Below, one piece after another: positions 1 to 8,431 of a stretch of 64,000 bases of DNA. Position 1 is the stretch's first letter. Each line of letters opens with the position of its first letter. Made by a program: the position numbers and the translations under genes. The DNA comes from Lentzea xinjiangensis (lineage in GTDB: Bacteria > Actinomycetota > Actinomycetes > Mycobacteriales > Pseudonocardiaceae): NCBI RefSeq assembly GCF_900110955.1, contig NZ_FOFR01000006.1, positions 248,001 through 312,000 of the forward strand. Direction: 5' to 3'. The notes under the pieces are model-generated. The model was not told where the DNA came from and ran no database searches. It saw only the letters and a list, made by a program, of their open reading frames with translations.

Positions 1-373
1 GCAGGAGCTCGTCCGGCCAGTTCGGGTCGACGACCGGCCTGCCGGAGGAGTCCTTGAGCACCAGGTGCCCGCGCTGGTTCAGCCAGACGTCGCGGTCGGC
101 GGGCTGCGACTGGAAACCGTTGACGTAGCAGATGGTGTAGATGCCGGGCGCCGGTGCTGCGCTGCTGTCGCGCGTCACCAGGGTCACGCCCGCCGGCGGC
201 GGGTAGGCGGCGCCGAGCTGGTAGTCGAGCACCGCGCCGGCCGGAGGCGGCTGCACCGCCGCGGCGGACGCGCGGTCCGCCTGGCCGGACGGGGTCAGCG
301 GCCCGGCGACGCAGGCGGCCAGAGCGGCTGCGGCGAGGGCGGTTCCGGTGAAGGCGCGGGCAGGGGAGGTCAT
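1..373 (-). CDS. GH114-like endo-alpha-1,4-polygalactosaminidase family lipoprotein (3' end beyond window)
   Basis: Only the first 124 codons are present and the gene runs off the left edge. The start is the ATG at 373, preceded by AAGGAG. Residues 1-24 look like a lipoprotein signal with the lipobox LAAC (Cys21). After a Pro/Ala-rich linker come DYQLGAAYPPPAG (from about residue 48), VTLVTRDS and YTICYVNGFQSQP, which match the N-terminal strands of the GH114/TM1410-like TIM barrel. Members hydrolyse galactosaminogalactan-type polymers, but the catalytic acids lie outside the window, so activity cannot be judged. Likely anchored to the outer face of the membrane. Confidence 0.7.
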   Translation of the reverse strand, partial: MTSPARAFTGTALAAAALAACVAGPLTPSGQADRASAAAVQPPPAGAVLDYQLGAAYPPPAGVTLVTRDSSAAPAPGIYTICYVNGFQSQPADRDVWLNQRGHLVLKDSSGRPVVDPNWPDELL

Positions 374-577
374 GTGCGCCGGACTCCTTGATCGCTCAGG
401 GGTGATCGCCCGGAGATGATCGGTCAGGATTGATCAGGTCTGGGGGGAACGGGTTCGGGTCGGTGATCGAGTTCTCGGCGACCCTACCGGTGCGCTCCGG
501 GCGTCAGGAGGGCCGCGAGCCGGCGCCTGCCCGCCGCGCGACCGGGTCGGTCGCGCGGCGGGTGTCGGAGTCGCCGG

Positions 578-1039
578 TCAGCGCTGCTCGGCCGCGACGT
601 CGAGGATCCACGTGACGCCGAACCGGTCGGTCAGCATCCCGAAGCCGGGCGCCCACGGCGCGGGGCCGAACGCCTCGATCACCGTCGCACCGTCGGCGAG
701 GAGCTCCCAGTGCCCGGCGACCTCCTCGACGGTCTCGCCGCGGACGGAGAGGAAGAACGGCTCGGTCGTGATCGTGGCACCGTTCTCCCGGCGCGTGGTG
801 GGCTCGCCCTGGGGCAGCGGCGCGTTCTCGCCCGGCACGTCGTAGGCCATGACGCGGAAGCCGTTGTCGGCGACCACCTGGCCGAACACCACGTTCGCGG
901 CACCGGGAGCGTCCGCGGGCAGACCGAAGTCGCCGTAGGTGGCGATGGTGGTCTGCCCGCCGAACACCGACCGGTAGAACTCCAGGGCCTCCCTGGCCTG
1001 GCCGCGGAAGTTGAGGTGGGTGACAGCGTTGAGCGACAT
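578..1039 (-). CDS. VOC (PhnB/glyoxalase-like) protein
   Basis: A 153-residue single-domain vicinal-oxygen-chelate protein of the PhnB type. The N-terminal HLNFRGQAREALEFYRSVFGG and the later block ADNGFRVMAYDVPG are typical of this group, which often has unknown substrates. The start ATG at 1039 follows a GAAGGA-type ribosome site. It is divergent from the WYL regulator at 1152, and the 112-bp gap between them holds a 9-bp inverted repeat. I infer that the regulator controls this gene. The substrate is not readable from sequence. Confidence 0.85.
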   Translation of the reverse strand: MSLNAVTHLNFRGQAREALEFYRSVFGGQTTIATYGDFGLPADAPGAANVVFGQVVADNGFRVMAYDVPGENAPLPQGEPTTRRENGATITTEPFFLSVRGETVEEVAGHWELLADGATVIEAFGPAPWAPGFGMLTDRFGVTWILDVAAEQR

Positions 1040-1108
1040 GGTTTCCGGTCCTTCGGAAGTGGTTCTCGTCGCGGGAGGTCTCCGGCGACGAGAACCACGA
1101 TGTCAGCG

Positions 1109-1133
1109 GTAGCGGACAGGGAACGTCCGCTAC
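1109..1133. promoter_or_regulatory. Inverted-repeat operator between VOC gene and WYL regulator
   Basis: The arms GTAGCGGAC and GTCCGCTAC are perfect 9-bp complements separated by 7 bp (AGGGAAC). They lie between the divergent starts at 1039 and 1152. Spacing and position suit a dimeric regulator, most simply the adjacent WYL protein. Binding is inferred. Confidence 0.6.
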
Positions 1134-1151
1134 TCGTGGGAGGCTGGGACC

Positions 1152-2138
1152 ATGCCGATCGCGTCCTCGACCACCACCTCCAGCCGCCTGCTGGCGTTGC
1201 TGTCGATGCTGCAGGCCCGCCGCGACTGGCCCGGCGTCCTGCTGGCCGAGCGGCTGGGCGTCAGCGAACGCACCGTCCGCCGCGACGTCGACCGGCTGCG
1301 GGAGCTCGGTTACGTGGTCCACGCCGTCAAGGGCCCGGACGGCGGCTACCGGCTGGAGGCGGGCAGCCAGATGCCGCCGCTGCTGTTCGACGAGGAGCAG
1401 GCGGTCGCGCTCGCCGTGGCGCTGCGCCTCGCCGTGGCCACCGGTGCGGGCATCGAGGAGGCCGCGGCCCGCGCCCTGGTCACCGTGCGCCAGGTCATGC
1501 CGTCCCGCCTGCGCCGCCGCATTGACGCGCTGGAGGTCACCACGGCCGGCCGCGGTGACCTCCAGGTGGACACCGAGGTCCTGCTCACCTTGAGCAGCGC
1601 CATCCGCGCCCGCGAGGAGGTGCGGTTCGACTACCGCGCACCGGGCCGTTCCGGCGACGCCGGACCACAACCGCCCCGCCGGGTGCAGCCGCACCACCTC
1701 GTGGTGCGCGCCGGCCGCTGGTACCTCGTCGGCTGGAGCGCCGAACGCGAGGACTGGCGCACCTACCGCGCCGACCGGATGACCCTCCGAATCCCCGGCG
1801 GACCGCGGTTCACCCCGCGCGAGGTGCCGGGCGGGGACGTCGCCGCGTTCGTCTCCGCGCGGTTCAAGGGCTCCGGCAGCGCCCACACCTGGCCGTGCGA
1901 GGGCGAGGTGGTGCTCCACCGCCCGCTGGCCGAGGTGGCGCCGTTCGTCGGCGACGGTGTCGCGGAGGATGCGGGCGCCGCCAGGACCCGGCTGGTGACC
2001 GGGTCGTGGTCCTGGGCCGCGCTCGCCGCGCGGCTGGCGAGCTTCGACAGCGAGATCGAGGTGGTGGGACCGCCGGAGTTGCGGGAGGCGTTCGGGGAGT
2101 TGTCGCGCCGGGCGGCGCGTGCGGCGCGGCCGGCGTGA
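1152..2138 (+). CDS. HTH-WYL (YafY-type) transcriptional regulator
   Basis: 328 residues. The N-terminal winged helix-turn-helix (about 15-70) contains LLAERLGVSERTVRRDVDRL, a DeoR/HTH_11-type reader. The middle and C-terminal parts form a WYL ligand-sensing domain, with the W-Y-L triad readable in RWYLVGWSAEREDWRTYR and preceded by the strand VRFDYRAPG. A WCX-like tail follows. WYL domains bind nucleotides or nucleic acids in characterised members; the ligand here is unknown. It is divergent from the VOC gene with a 9-bp inverted repeat between them, suggesting autoregulation plus control of that enzyme. Confidence 0.9.
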   Translation: MPIASSTTTSSRLLALLSMLQARRDWPGVLLAERLGVSERTVRRDVDRLRELGYVVHAVKGPDGGYRLEAGSQMPPLLFDEEQAVALAVALRLAVATGAGIEEAAARALVTVRQVMPSRLRRRIDALEVTTAGRGDLQVDTEVLLTLSSAIRAREEVRFDYRAPGRSGDAGPQPPRRVQPHHLVVRAGRWYLVGWSAEREDWRTYRADRMTLRIPGGPRFTPREVPGGDVAAFVSARFKGSGSAHTWPCEGEVVLHRPLAEVAPFVGDGVAEDAGAARTRLVTGSWSWAALAARLASFDSEIEVVGPPELREAFGELSRRAARAARPA

Positions 2139-2170
2139 TCGTGGCCCCCCTCGAACCGGGACGCCAACCG

Positions 2171-3061
2171 CTAATCCTCCCGCAACGCCCGCACGAACGC
2201 GTCCGCGGCGGGGGAGCGGTCCTCCTCGGTGACGACGACGGTCCGCCGCCGCTCGACGAACCCCGGGTCGCGGACCGGGACCCACGTGACACCCCGCGGC
2301 ACGATGTCCGCGGCCAGCCCCGGCAGCACGGACACGCCCAGCCCGGCGGCCACCAGGCCGAGCCGCGTCTGCCAGGTGCGGGCCTCGTGCCCGATGTGGG
2401 GCGCGGTCAGAGTGGGCCACGCGCCGAACTGCGGGTCGCCCTCCTTGCCGACGCCCACGATCCAGACCTGGTCGGCGAGGTCGCGCACGTCCACCTCGTC
2501 CTGCCGGGCGAACGGGTGACTGTTCGCCACGGCGATGCCGGGCCCGCGTCGGACGGGCACCGGGTCGGTGCGCAGGCCGGCCAGGTCGTAGCCGGGCAGG
2601 CCGTCGCCGACCGCGATCACCGCGACCTCGATCCGGCCCGCCCGCAGTCTGCGCAGCAGCGCCGGGCTGCCCGCCTCGCCGAGCCGGACCGCGAGGCCGG
2701 GGTGCGCGGCGCGCAGCCGTGCGACGGCCCTGGGCACGAAGCTCGCCGCCGCGGTGGGGTAGGCGCCCACCGCCAACCGGCCCGCGAGCCGGTCGCGCAG
2801 CCCGGCGATCTCCAGCTCCGCGGCCTCCAGGTGGGCGACCACCTGCCGCGCGTGCTCGAGCAGCGCCTCGCAGGCCGGGGTGGGACGGACGCCGCGGGCC
2901 CACCGCTCGAACAGCGGGCTGCCCACGGCCGTCTCCATCGCGCTCACCTGGCGGGAGACCGCGGACTGCGTGTAGCCGAGCGCGTCGGCGCTCGCGGTGA
3001 ACGAGCCGCGCCTCGCCACCTCGACGACGACGCGCAGCCCGACCAAGGTCATCCCCGACAT
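2171..3061 (-). CDS. LysR-family transcriptional regulator
   Basis: 296 residues, the usual LysR length. The N-terminal winged HTH (about 1-60) contains GSFTASADALGYTQSAVSRQVSAME, followed by the type-2 periplasmic-binding-like effector domain (about 90-290). It lies 44 bp downstream of the SDR gene on the same strand and converges with the WYL regulator. Three 16-bp-spaced copies of CCCAGTATC sit immediately upstream of its start and could be its own promoter-binding sites. LysR proteins often control adjacent oxidoreductases, so the SDR is a plausible target. The effector is unknown. Confidence 0.9.
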   Translation of the reverse strand: MSGMTLVGLRVVVEVARRGSFTASADALGYTQSAVSRQVSAMETAVGSPLFERWARGVRPTPACEALLEHARQVVAHLEAAELEIAGLRDRLAGRLAVGAYPTAAASFVPRAVARLRAAHPGLAVRLGEAGSPALLRRLRAGRIEVAVIAVGDGLPGYDLAGLRTDPVPVRRGPGIAVANSHPFARQDEVDVRDLADQVWIVGVGKEGDPQFGAWPTLTAPHIGHEARTWQTRLGLVAAGLGVSVLPGLAADIVPRGVTWVPVRDPGFVERRRTVVVTEEDRSPAADAFVRALRED

Positions 3062-3065
3062 GCGG

Positions 3066-3106
3066 CCCAGTATCCGGGAGGCCCAGTATCAGGGCCGCCC
3101 AGTATC
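3066..3106. repeat. Three direct repeats of CCCAGTATC with 16-bp period
   Basis: CCCAGTATC begins at 3066, 3082 and 3098, each followed by CGGG or AGGG. The array lies between the LysR start (3061) and the SDR stop (3105), overlapping the latter. An equally phased array near a regulator start suggests binding sites, but a simple slippage duplication is also possible. Confidence 0.6.
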
Positions 3107-3941
3107 AGGGCCGCCCCGCTCGGCCCGCGTGATCGGCATCCGCCGCGTGCGCCGGCTCCTTCTGCGCCTCGAACGCGGCCAGCCGTGCGGCCACCGCGGT
3201 GGTCACGAGTTCGTAGGCGTCGGAGTTGAGCAGCAGCCGCAACGGCGGTGCGTCGGACAACGCCGCTTCGATGATCGCGTGTGCGACGCCGGACTGGCTG
3301 CCCGGCATCGCGTCGACCGCCGGGGGCGGCGTGTCGGCGGGGCCACCCCGGTAGGGCTCGCTGAGCGGGACGCGCTGCGCCGCGTCGTAGAAGCTGGTGC
3401 GGACCATGCCGGGTTCGACGAGCATCGTGCTGATGCCGAACGGCGCGATCTCGGCGGCCAGCGCCTCGAAGTAGCCCTCCACGCCCCACTTGGTGGCGTG
3501 GTAGATCGCGAAGCCGGGGAAGGTGATGTGGCCGCCCATGCTGGACAGCTGCACGAACACGCCGCCGCCCTGACGCCGCAGCAACGGCACGGTCCGCCGC
3601 GCCACCTGGATCGAAGCGGTGAGGTTGGTGGCGATGGTGTTCTCGACCTGCTCGTCGGTCAGGTCCTCGGCGGCGCCGAACACGCCGCTGCCCGCGTTGG
3701 AGACCACGACGTCGATCCGGTCGTGCGCCTCGAACGCCTCGGCGAGCACGGCTTCGACCTGAGCGGTGTCGGTGACGTCGAGAGCGCGGCGCCACACCCT
3801 GTCGCCGTAGCGCTCGGCGAGGTCGTCCAGCCGCCGCGGGTCGCGCAGCGTCGCGGCCACGCGGTGCCCGCGCGCCAGGACCTGGTCGACGAGCTCGCGT
3901 CCGATTCCCCTGGATGCTCCGGTGATGAAGAAAGTGGCCAT
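3105..3941 (-). CDS. Short-chain dehydrogenase/reductase (classical SDR)
   Basis: 278 residues from the ATG of MATFFITGASRGIG. Upstream in-frame starts would prepend an unconserved Cys/Trp-rich stretch, so they were rejected. The glycine motif GASRGIG (about 8-14) binds NAD(P)H. SNAGSG is the NNAG-like motif and YHATK holds the catalytic Tyr and Lys. Substrate unknown. It is 77 bp downstream of the DoxX-like gene and 44 bp upstream of lysR on the same strand, so the three may be cotranscribed. Confidence 0.9.
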   Translation of the reverse strand: MATFFITGASRGIGRELVDQVLARGHRVAATLRDPRRLDDLAERYGDRVWRRALDVTDTAQVEAVLAEAFEAHDRIDVVVSNAGSGVFGAAEDLTDEQVENTIATNLTASIQVARRTVPLLRRQGGGVFVQLSSMGGHITFPGFAIYHATKWGVEGYFEALAAEIAPFGISTMLVEPGMVRTSFYDAAQRVPLSEPYRGGPADTPPPAVDAMPGSQSGVAHAIIEAALSDAPPLRLLLNSDAYELVTTAVAARLAAFEAQKEPAHAADADHAGRAGRP

Positions 3942-4017
3942 GGCAATGACGCTAGGCGGCCAAAGGCATGAGAACCAGCGATGGTTTCGCAGTCCGGCCA
4001 TGCGAAAAGAGCATGGG

Positions 4018-4449
4018 TCACTCGCGCCGGTCCGCGAAGATGTCGCGCAGTTTGCCGCGGTCGTGCACCACCAGCAGTCCACAAAGGATGGTGTAGAGCG
4101 CGGCCAGGTACTTGACCGAGGGGTAGTCGAACGCGAAGTCCATCAACGTGATGTTGAGCCCGATCACGAAGAGCGCGGCCGCTCCCACGAACGTGGTGCG
4201 GCGGAACAACAACATGACCGCGGGAACCAGTTCGAACAGGCCGGTGACCCGGCCGTAGAAGGGCGAGTAGCCGTAGAACAGCCACACCAGCGAGGTGCCG
4301 TCCACCGTCGACTTGGACATGTTCTCCCAGTCGCCGTAGTAGAACTGGCCACCGAACAGCTTGACGCACCCGTAGAGGGTGAAGATCGCCGCCATCAGCA
4401 GCCTGACGACGAGGATCGTCTTCGACGGGGCGTTGTTCCAGATCATCAT
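4018..4449 (-). CDS. DoxX-like small membrane protein
   Basis: About 143 residues from the first ATG of the MMIWNNAPS start; the GGAG in CGGAGTCCCGC is the better ribosome site than anything further upstream. Four hydrophobic segments are visible: ILVVRLLMAAIFTLYG, a middle stretch around TGLFELVPAVMLLF, FVGAAALFVIGLNITLM and YLAALYTILCGLLVV. This layout fits the DoxX/DUF4267-like membrane family, whose function is poorly defined. It heads the DoxX-SDR-lysR run and is divergent from the histidine kinase at 4611. A 22-bp palindrome lies between them. Confidence 0.65.
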   Translation of the reverse strand: MMIWNNAPSKTILVVRLLMAAIFTLYGCVKLFGGQFYYGDWENMSKSTVDGTSLVWLFYGYSPFYGRVTGLFELVPAVMLLFRRTTFVGAAALFVIGLNITLMDFAFDYPSVKYLAALYTILCGLLVVHDRGKLRDIFADRRE

Positions 4450-4556
4450 GCGGGACTCCGGGTTCGCTCGGCTGAGCCGACAGGAACCCATCGTCGCGAT
4501 CACCCGGCACAAGCACCTCCTGCGAGAGGTCCGTCCGGCGGCCTGGGGGAGGAGTC

Positions 4557-4578
4557 ACCTCCTACCGCGGTAGGAGGT
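4557..4578. promoter_or_regulatory. Perfect 22-bp palindrome (operator candidate)
   Basis: The arms ACCTCCTACCG and CGGTAGGAGGT are perfect complements with no spacer. The palindrome sits 33 bp before the kinase start (4611) and 107 bp before the divergent DoxX-like start (4449). It is a candidate site for the adjacent NarL-type response regulator or another dimeric repressor. A factor-independent terminator is less likely, because no gene ends here. Confidence 0.6.
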
Positions 4579-4610
4579 AGGGGGCACGTGACCGACCTAC
4601 GATCGTCGTC

Positions 4611-5783
4611 GTGACTTCGTGGAACGTCGCACGGCCGGTCGTGGCGCGATGGGCACCCAGGTTCGCGCCACTGGCACTGGTGGTCGTCTCGACGCTGTGG
4701 CTCGCGGTTCCGGCGCCGGGCACGAGCCCGTCGGCGTGGACCGTTCCCGTGGCGGCCTCGCTCGTGTTCGTCGCGGGCCGCCGGCTGCCGCTCGCGGTGT
4801 CCCTAGCGCAGAACGCGCTGGTGCTGACGGCGTTCCTGGTGGACGCTCCCGGCCTCGCCGCGGCACAGGCCTGCGCCGCGCTGTCGCTGGGCGAACTCGC
4901 GGTGCGGCGGCCCTGGCGGCCGCAGCTCGCGGCCGGGTGCGGCGGAGCTGTCGTGGCCGACGCGGTCTACCTCGCCGGGCAGGAGGACGACCGGCCGGCG
5001 GTCGTCGCGTTGAGGGTGGCGCTGGTCGTCGGCGTTCCCGTCCTCGTCGGGAGGCACCTGAGGTCGGTGCGGGAGCTCGCCGCGCGGCAGCGCGAGGAGA
5101 AGGCGCTGGTCCTGCGCGTGCGGGACGCGGAGATCTCGGCCGCGCGGGAAGCCGACCGCGTCGCCGTCGCCAGGGAGCTGCACGACCTCGTGGCCCACCA
5201 CGTGTCCTCGATGGTGCTGCGCTCCGCCGTGGCGCGGCACGCGGCGAGCGACGTCGAGCAGTTCCGCGAGGTGCTCGACGACGTGCACGCCACCGGCTCG
5301 GCGGCGCTGCGCGACCTGAGGGACCTGGTCACCGTGCTCCGCGACCCCTCGGTTCCCCCGCCGGTCGGCGCGAGCCCCGCCTGCCTCACCACGGCGGTGC
5401 GCCAGGCGGCCGAGAGGTGCGCCCGCGCGGGTTTCGCGGTGCGCACCGACATCAGCGGCACCACCGGGGACCTGGACGGGTCACACCGCCTCGTGGTGCT
5501 GCGGATCGTCCAGGAGGCGCTCACCAACGTGATGCGCCACGCCGGACCGGGCGCCGCCGTGCACCTGCGCGTCCGCGACTCGCACGCCGGCGTGGACGTC
5601 GAAGTCCGCGACACCGGCGGCGTGCCACCCGGTCTGACACCACCAGGGCTCCCTTCGGACGGCCACGGGCTCACCGGGATGGCGGAGCGGGTCGAACGGC
5701 TCGGCGGGTCGTTCCACGCCGGTCCGGCCGGAGCCGGCTGGGTCGTGCGCGCCAGCCTGCCGCGGCAGGAGCAGCCGGCGTGA
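4611..5783 (+). CDS. NarL-family sensor histidine kinase
   Basis: 390 residues with a GTG start. The N-terminal half (about 1-150) has several hydrophobic segments, including FAPLALVVVSTLWLAV and VAASLVFVAG, and no clear extracellular sensor. HisKA_3 follows, with the phospho-acceptor in RELHDLVAHH (His191). The HATPase domain (about 280-385) contains the N-box VQEALTNVMRHA and the G-boxes DTGGVPPG and GHGLTGMAERV. Its stop overlaps the response-regulator start by 4 bp (GTGA), so the two are translated together. The input signal is not readable. Confidence 0.93.
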   Translation: MTSWNVARPVVARWAPRFAPLALVVVSTLWLAVPAPGTSPSAWTVPVAASLVFVAGRRLPLAVSLAQNALVLTAFLVDAPGLAAAQACAALSLGELAVRRPWRPQLAAGCGGAVVADAVYLAGQEDDRPAVVALRVALVVGVPVLVGRHLRSVRELAARQREEKALVLRVRDAEISAAREADRVAVARELHDLVAHHVSSMVLRSAVARHAASDVEQFREVLDDVHATGSAALRDLRDLVTVLRDPSVPPPVGASPACLTTAVRQAAERCARAGFAVRTDISGTTGDLDGSHRLVVLRIVQEALTNVMRHAGPGAAVHLRVRDSHAGVDVEVRDTGGVPPGLTPPGLPSDGHGLTGMAERVERLGGSFHAGPAGAGWVVRASLPRQEQPA

Positions 5784-6421
5784 TCCGGCTCCTCATCGCC
5801 GACGACCAGCGGCTCGTGCGCGCCGGTCTGCGGATGCTGTGCGAGAACGCCCCGGACGTCGAGATCGTCGGCGAGGCGGCCGACGGCGCCGAGGCGGTGC
5901 GCGCGGCGGCGCGGTGCCGGCCCGACGTGGTCCTGATGGACCTGCGCATGCCCGTGGTCGACGGCATCGCGGCGACCAGGAGGATCCTCGCCGACGATCC
6001 CGGTGCGCGCGTCGTCGCGCTCACCACCTTCGATGACGACGACCACCTGTACCCCGCGCTGGCCGCCGGCGCGCACGGGTTCCTCGTGAAGGACTCCACG
6101 CCCGAGGACCTGCTGACGGCCGTCCGGCGGGCCGCTGGTGGTGAGCAGCCCTTCAGTCCTGATGTGCTGCGTCGGCTGGTGGGCAGGGTCGTCGGGCGGG
6201 AACGCGGCCCGGAGCCGTCGAGCGCACTGCGCGGCCTGACACCGCGTGAGCTCGACGTGCTCGCGCTCCTGGCCGAGGGCCTGGGCAACCGGGACATCGC
6301 CGAGCGGCTGCACGTGGGCGTGACGACGGTGAAGACGCACGTCGCCGCACTCATGACGAAGACAGGTGCGGACAACCGCGTGCGGCTGGCCGTCCTCGCC
6401 CACTCGGCCGGGCTGCTGTGA
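5780..6421 (+). CDS. NarL/LuxR-type response regulator
   Basis: 213 residues. The start is the GTG overlapping the kinase stop. The receiver domain (1-120) has the acidic pair in IADDQRL, phospho-acceptor Asp54 in VVLMDLRMP, the conserved Thr in ALTTFDDDD and Lys in FLVKD. The C-terminal LuxR HTH (about 150-210) contains LTPRELDVLALLAEGLGNRDIA and VGVTTVKTHVAALM. It is the cognate partner of the preceding kinase. The 22-bp palindrome upstream of the kinase is its most obvious candidate site. Confidence 0.95.
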   Translation: MIRLLIADDQRLVRAGLRMLCENAPDVEIVGEAADGAEAVRAAARCRPDVVLMDLRMPVVDGIAATRRILADDPGARVVALTTFDDDDHLYPALAAGAHGFLVKDSTPEDLLTAVRRAAGGEQPFSPDVLRRLVGRVVGRERGPEPSSALRGLTPRELDVLALLAEGLGNRDIAERLHVGVTTVKTHVAALMTKTGADNRVRLAVLAHSAGLL

Positions 6422-6466
6422 CCGCCGCGAGCCGACGGCCGGGCGCCTGGTGCGCGACGAGGGCGA

Positions 6467-7312
6467 TCAGTGCTGCAACGACTGGGTGCCCAGCACGACC
6501 GCGAGCGCCAGGCGGTCCGCGTCCTCGGTGCCGGGCTCGGCGGTGTAGACGGTGATCCGCAGGTCGTCGTGGGTGACGACGAGCGTGTCGCAGTCGAGGG
6601 TGACCAAGCCGGCCGCCGGGTGGTCGACGGTCTTGCGCCGGGACGGACCGGCCTGGGCGGGTGCCGTCCCGGCGTCCCAGAGCTCGGTGAAGCGGGGGCT
6701 GCCCGCGGTGAGGTCCGCGACCAGGCGGCGCAGGGCGAGGTCGGCGGGGTAGCGCGAAGCCGTCAGGCGCAGGTCGGCCACGAGCCGGGCTTCATGCTCC
6801 TCCTGTTCCCGCGAGGTGAGCACGACGCGTGAGGGCAGGCGGGTGACGTTGCGCCAGACGGCGTTGCGCTCCAGGCCCTTCCAGGCGGTCGTGTCGCCCA
6901 TGAGCGCGTTGTAGGGCGCGTTGGCCAGCACGAGCGTCCAGGTGGCGTCGTGGACGACCACCGGGGTGTGCGAGAGCCGGTCGAGCAGCCGCTGCACGCT
7001 CGGCGTGATCCTCGACGGCACGACGTCGGGACCGGGCGTGGCGTGCCCCGCCAGGCGGTGGAGCAGGTCGCGTTCGGTGCCGGACACCCGCAGCGCCCTC
7101 GCCAGCGACTCCACCACCTGCGCCGACGGCGCGGTCGCGCGTCCCTGCTCGAGCCGCGTCAGGTAGTCGGCCGAGATGCCGGCGAGCGCGGCCAGCTCCT
7201 CGCGCCGCAAGCCGCTCGCCCGCCGGCGGCGCCCCACCGGCACACCGGCGGCCTCGGGTGCCACCCGGTCGCGCCAGCGCCGCACCGTCCGGCCGAACTC
7301 CCACTCCCGCAC
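6467..7312 (-). CDS. XRE-family regulator with MmyB-like ligand-binding domain
   Basis: 281 residues. The N-terminal HTH_31/XRE domain (about 10-75) contains GLRREELAALAGISADYLTRLEQGRA, a very common actinobacterial signature. The remainder is an MmyB-like ligand-binding domain with WTLVLANAPYNALMGDT and a terminal DDLRITVYTAEPGTEDADRL. The GTG start has GGAG close upstream. Family members bind fatty-acid-like ligands in the few studied cases and usually repress a neighbouring enzyme. The gene is convergent with the response regulator and no target is obvious nearby. Confidence 0.9.
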   Translation of the reverse strand: MREWEFGRTVRRWRDRVAPEAAGVPVGRRRRASGLRREELAALAGISADYLTRLEQGRATAPSAQVVESLARALRVSGTERDLLHRLAGHATPGPDVVPSRITPSVQRLLDRLSHTPVVVHDATWTLVLANAPYNALMGDTTAWKGLERNAVWRNVTRLPSRVVLTSREQEEHEARLVADLRLTASRYPADLALRRLVADLTAGSPRFTELWDAGTAPAQAGPSRRKTVDHPAAGLVTLDCDTLVVTHDDLRITVYTAEPGTEDADRLALAVVLGTQSLQH

Positions 7313-7400
7313 GTGCTCCAGTGTGCGCCAGCCCGGCCGGGCTTGTCCTGGCCCTGGCAGTCCTACGACAACGGGACGGCCGGCTGGACCGCGCGTCGCG

Positions 7401-8348
7401 TCAGGGCGAGGACGCGCCGACCGCGGGCGCCGGGTCCGCCTCCTCCTGCCGTTCGGCTCGGACCGCGGCGATGCCGGCGAGGATCAGCAAGCCGCCCAGG
7501 AGCTGCAACGGGGTGAGCTCCTCGCCCAGCAGCAGCCAGGCGAACAGGGACGCCGAGACGACCTCCAGCAGGGCGATGAACGACGCGAGCCGCGACCCGA
7601 GGATCCCCGAGGCGGTGATGCCGGCCGCGTAGGCGAGCGCGGTGCCGAGGACCGCGACGACGAGCAGCGGCACCCACCAGGCCGTCGTGGTGCCGAGCAG
7701 GGTCAGGTCGTCGAACGTGGCGGTGAACGGCAGCAGGCCGGTGACCCCGATGAGCGCCAGGACGGGCGCGGCCAGCAGCAGCCCCGCCCCGGCCAGCGCG
7801 ACGGGAGGCAGCCCCTCGTTGGGCCGCGCGGCGATCACGAAGTAGACGGCGCACCCGATGGCGGCGCCGAAGGCGGCGGCCAGGCCGGCCGGGTCCACGG
7901 CCTGGATCGCGCCGGGCCCGATCACGAGCACCAGACCGCCGACCGCGAGCACCGAGCCGACCAGGACGACGGGTGCGGGTGCCCGCCTGCTGACCGCCCA
8001 GCCGAACCCGACCAGCAGGAGGGGAGCGAGGAACTCGATGAGCAGCGCGGTCGCCACCGGGATGCGCTGGATGGCGGCGAAGTACAGGACCTGGGTGACC
8101 GCGACCCCGACCAGGCCCATGCCGAGCACCGGCCAGCGGGCCCTCAGCAGCAGGGCCCACCGGCCGCGCAGGGCGACCACGACGAACGGCAGCAGCACGA
8201 GCCCGGCGGTGAGCGCGCGGGCCGTGACGGCGGCGGTCGGCGACCAGCCCGCCTCCAGCAGCGGTTTGACGAACGCCCCGGAGGTGCCGAACGAGGTGAA
8301 CGAGACCGCTGCCGCGATCAGGCCGGTGGTTTTCTGGCCGATCCCCAT
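7401..8348 (-). CDS. EamA/DMT-family transporter
   Basis: 315 residues with about ten hydrophobic helices arranged as two EamA halves, for example FLAPLLLVGFGWAVS and ASFIALLEVVSASLFAWLLLGEELTPLQLLGGLLILAGI at the end of the second half. The LLGEELTPLQLLGGLLIL signature is typical of drug/metabolite exporters. Substrate unknown. It is divergent from the CGNR regulator at 8432, a common pairing in actinomycetes, and the 83-bp gap probably holds the shared control region. Confidence 0.9.
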   Translation of the reverse strand: MGIGQKTTGLIAAAVSFTSFGTSGAFVKPLLEAGWSPTAAVTARALTAGLVLLPFVVVALRGRWALLLRARWPVLGMGLVGVAVTQVLYFAAIQRIPVATALLIEFLAPLLLVGFGWAVSRRAPAPVVLVGSVLAVGGLVLVIGPGAIQAVDPAGLAAAFGAAIGCAVYFVIAARPNEGLPPVALAGAGLLLAAPVLALIGVTGLLPFTATFDDLTLLGTTTAWWVPLLVVAVLGTALAYAAGITASGILGSRLASFIALLEVVSASLFAWLLLGEELTPLQLLGGLLILAGIAAVRAERQEEADPAPAVGASSP

Positions 8349-8431
8349 GCTGGCCTCCCGGCCCGGTGCGTTGTCATGGCTTAACCTGACTGACGCCCCT
8401 GACGCTAGGCCGGGCTCGGTAAGGAGTCAAC

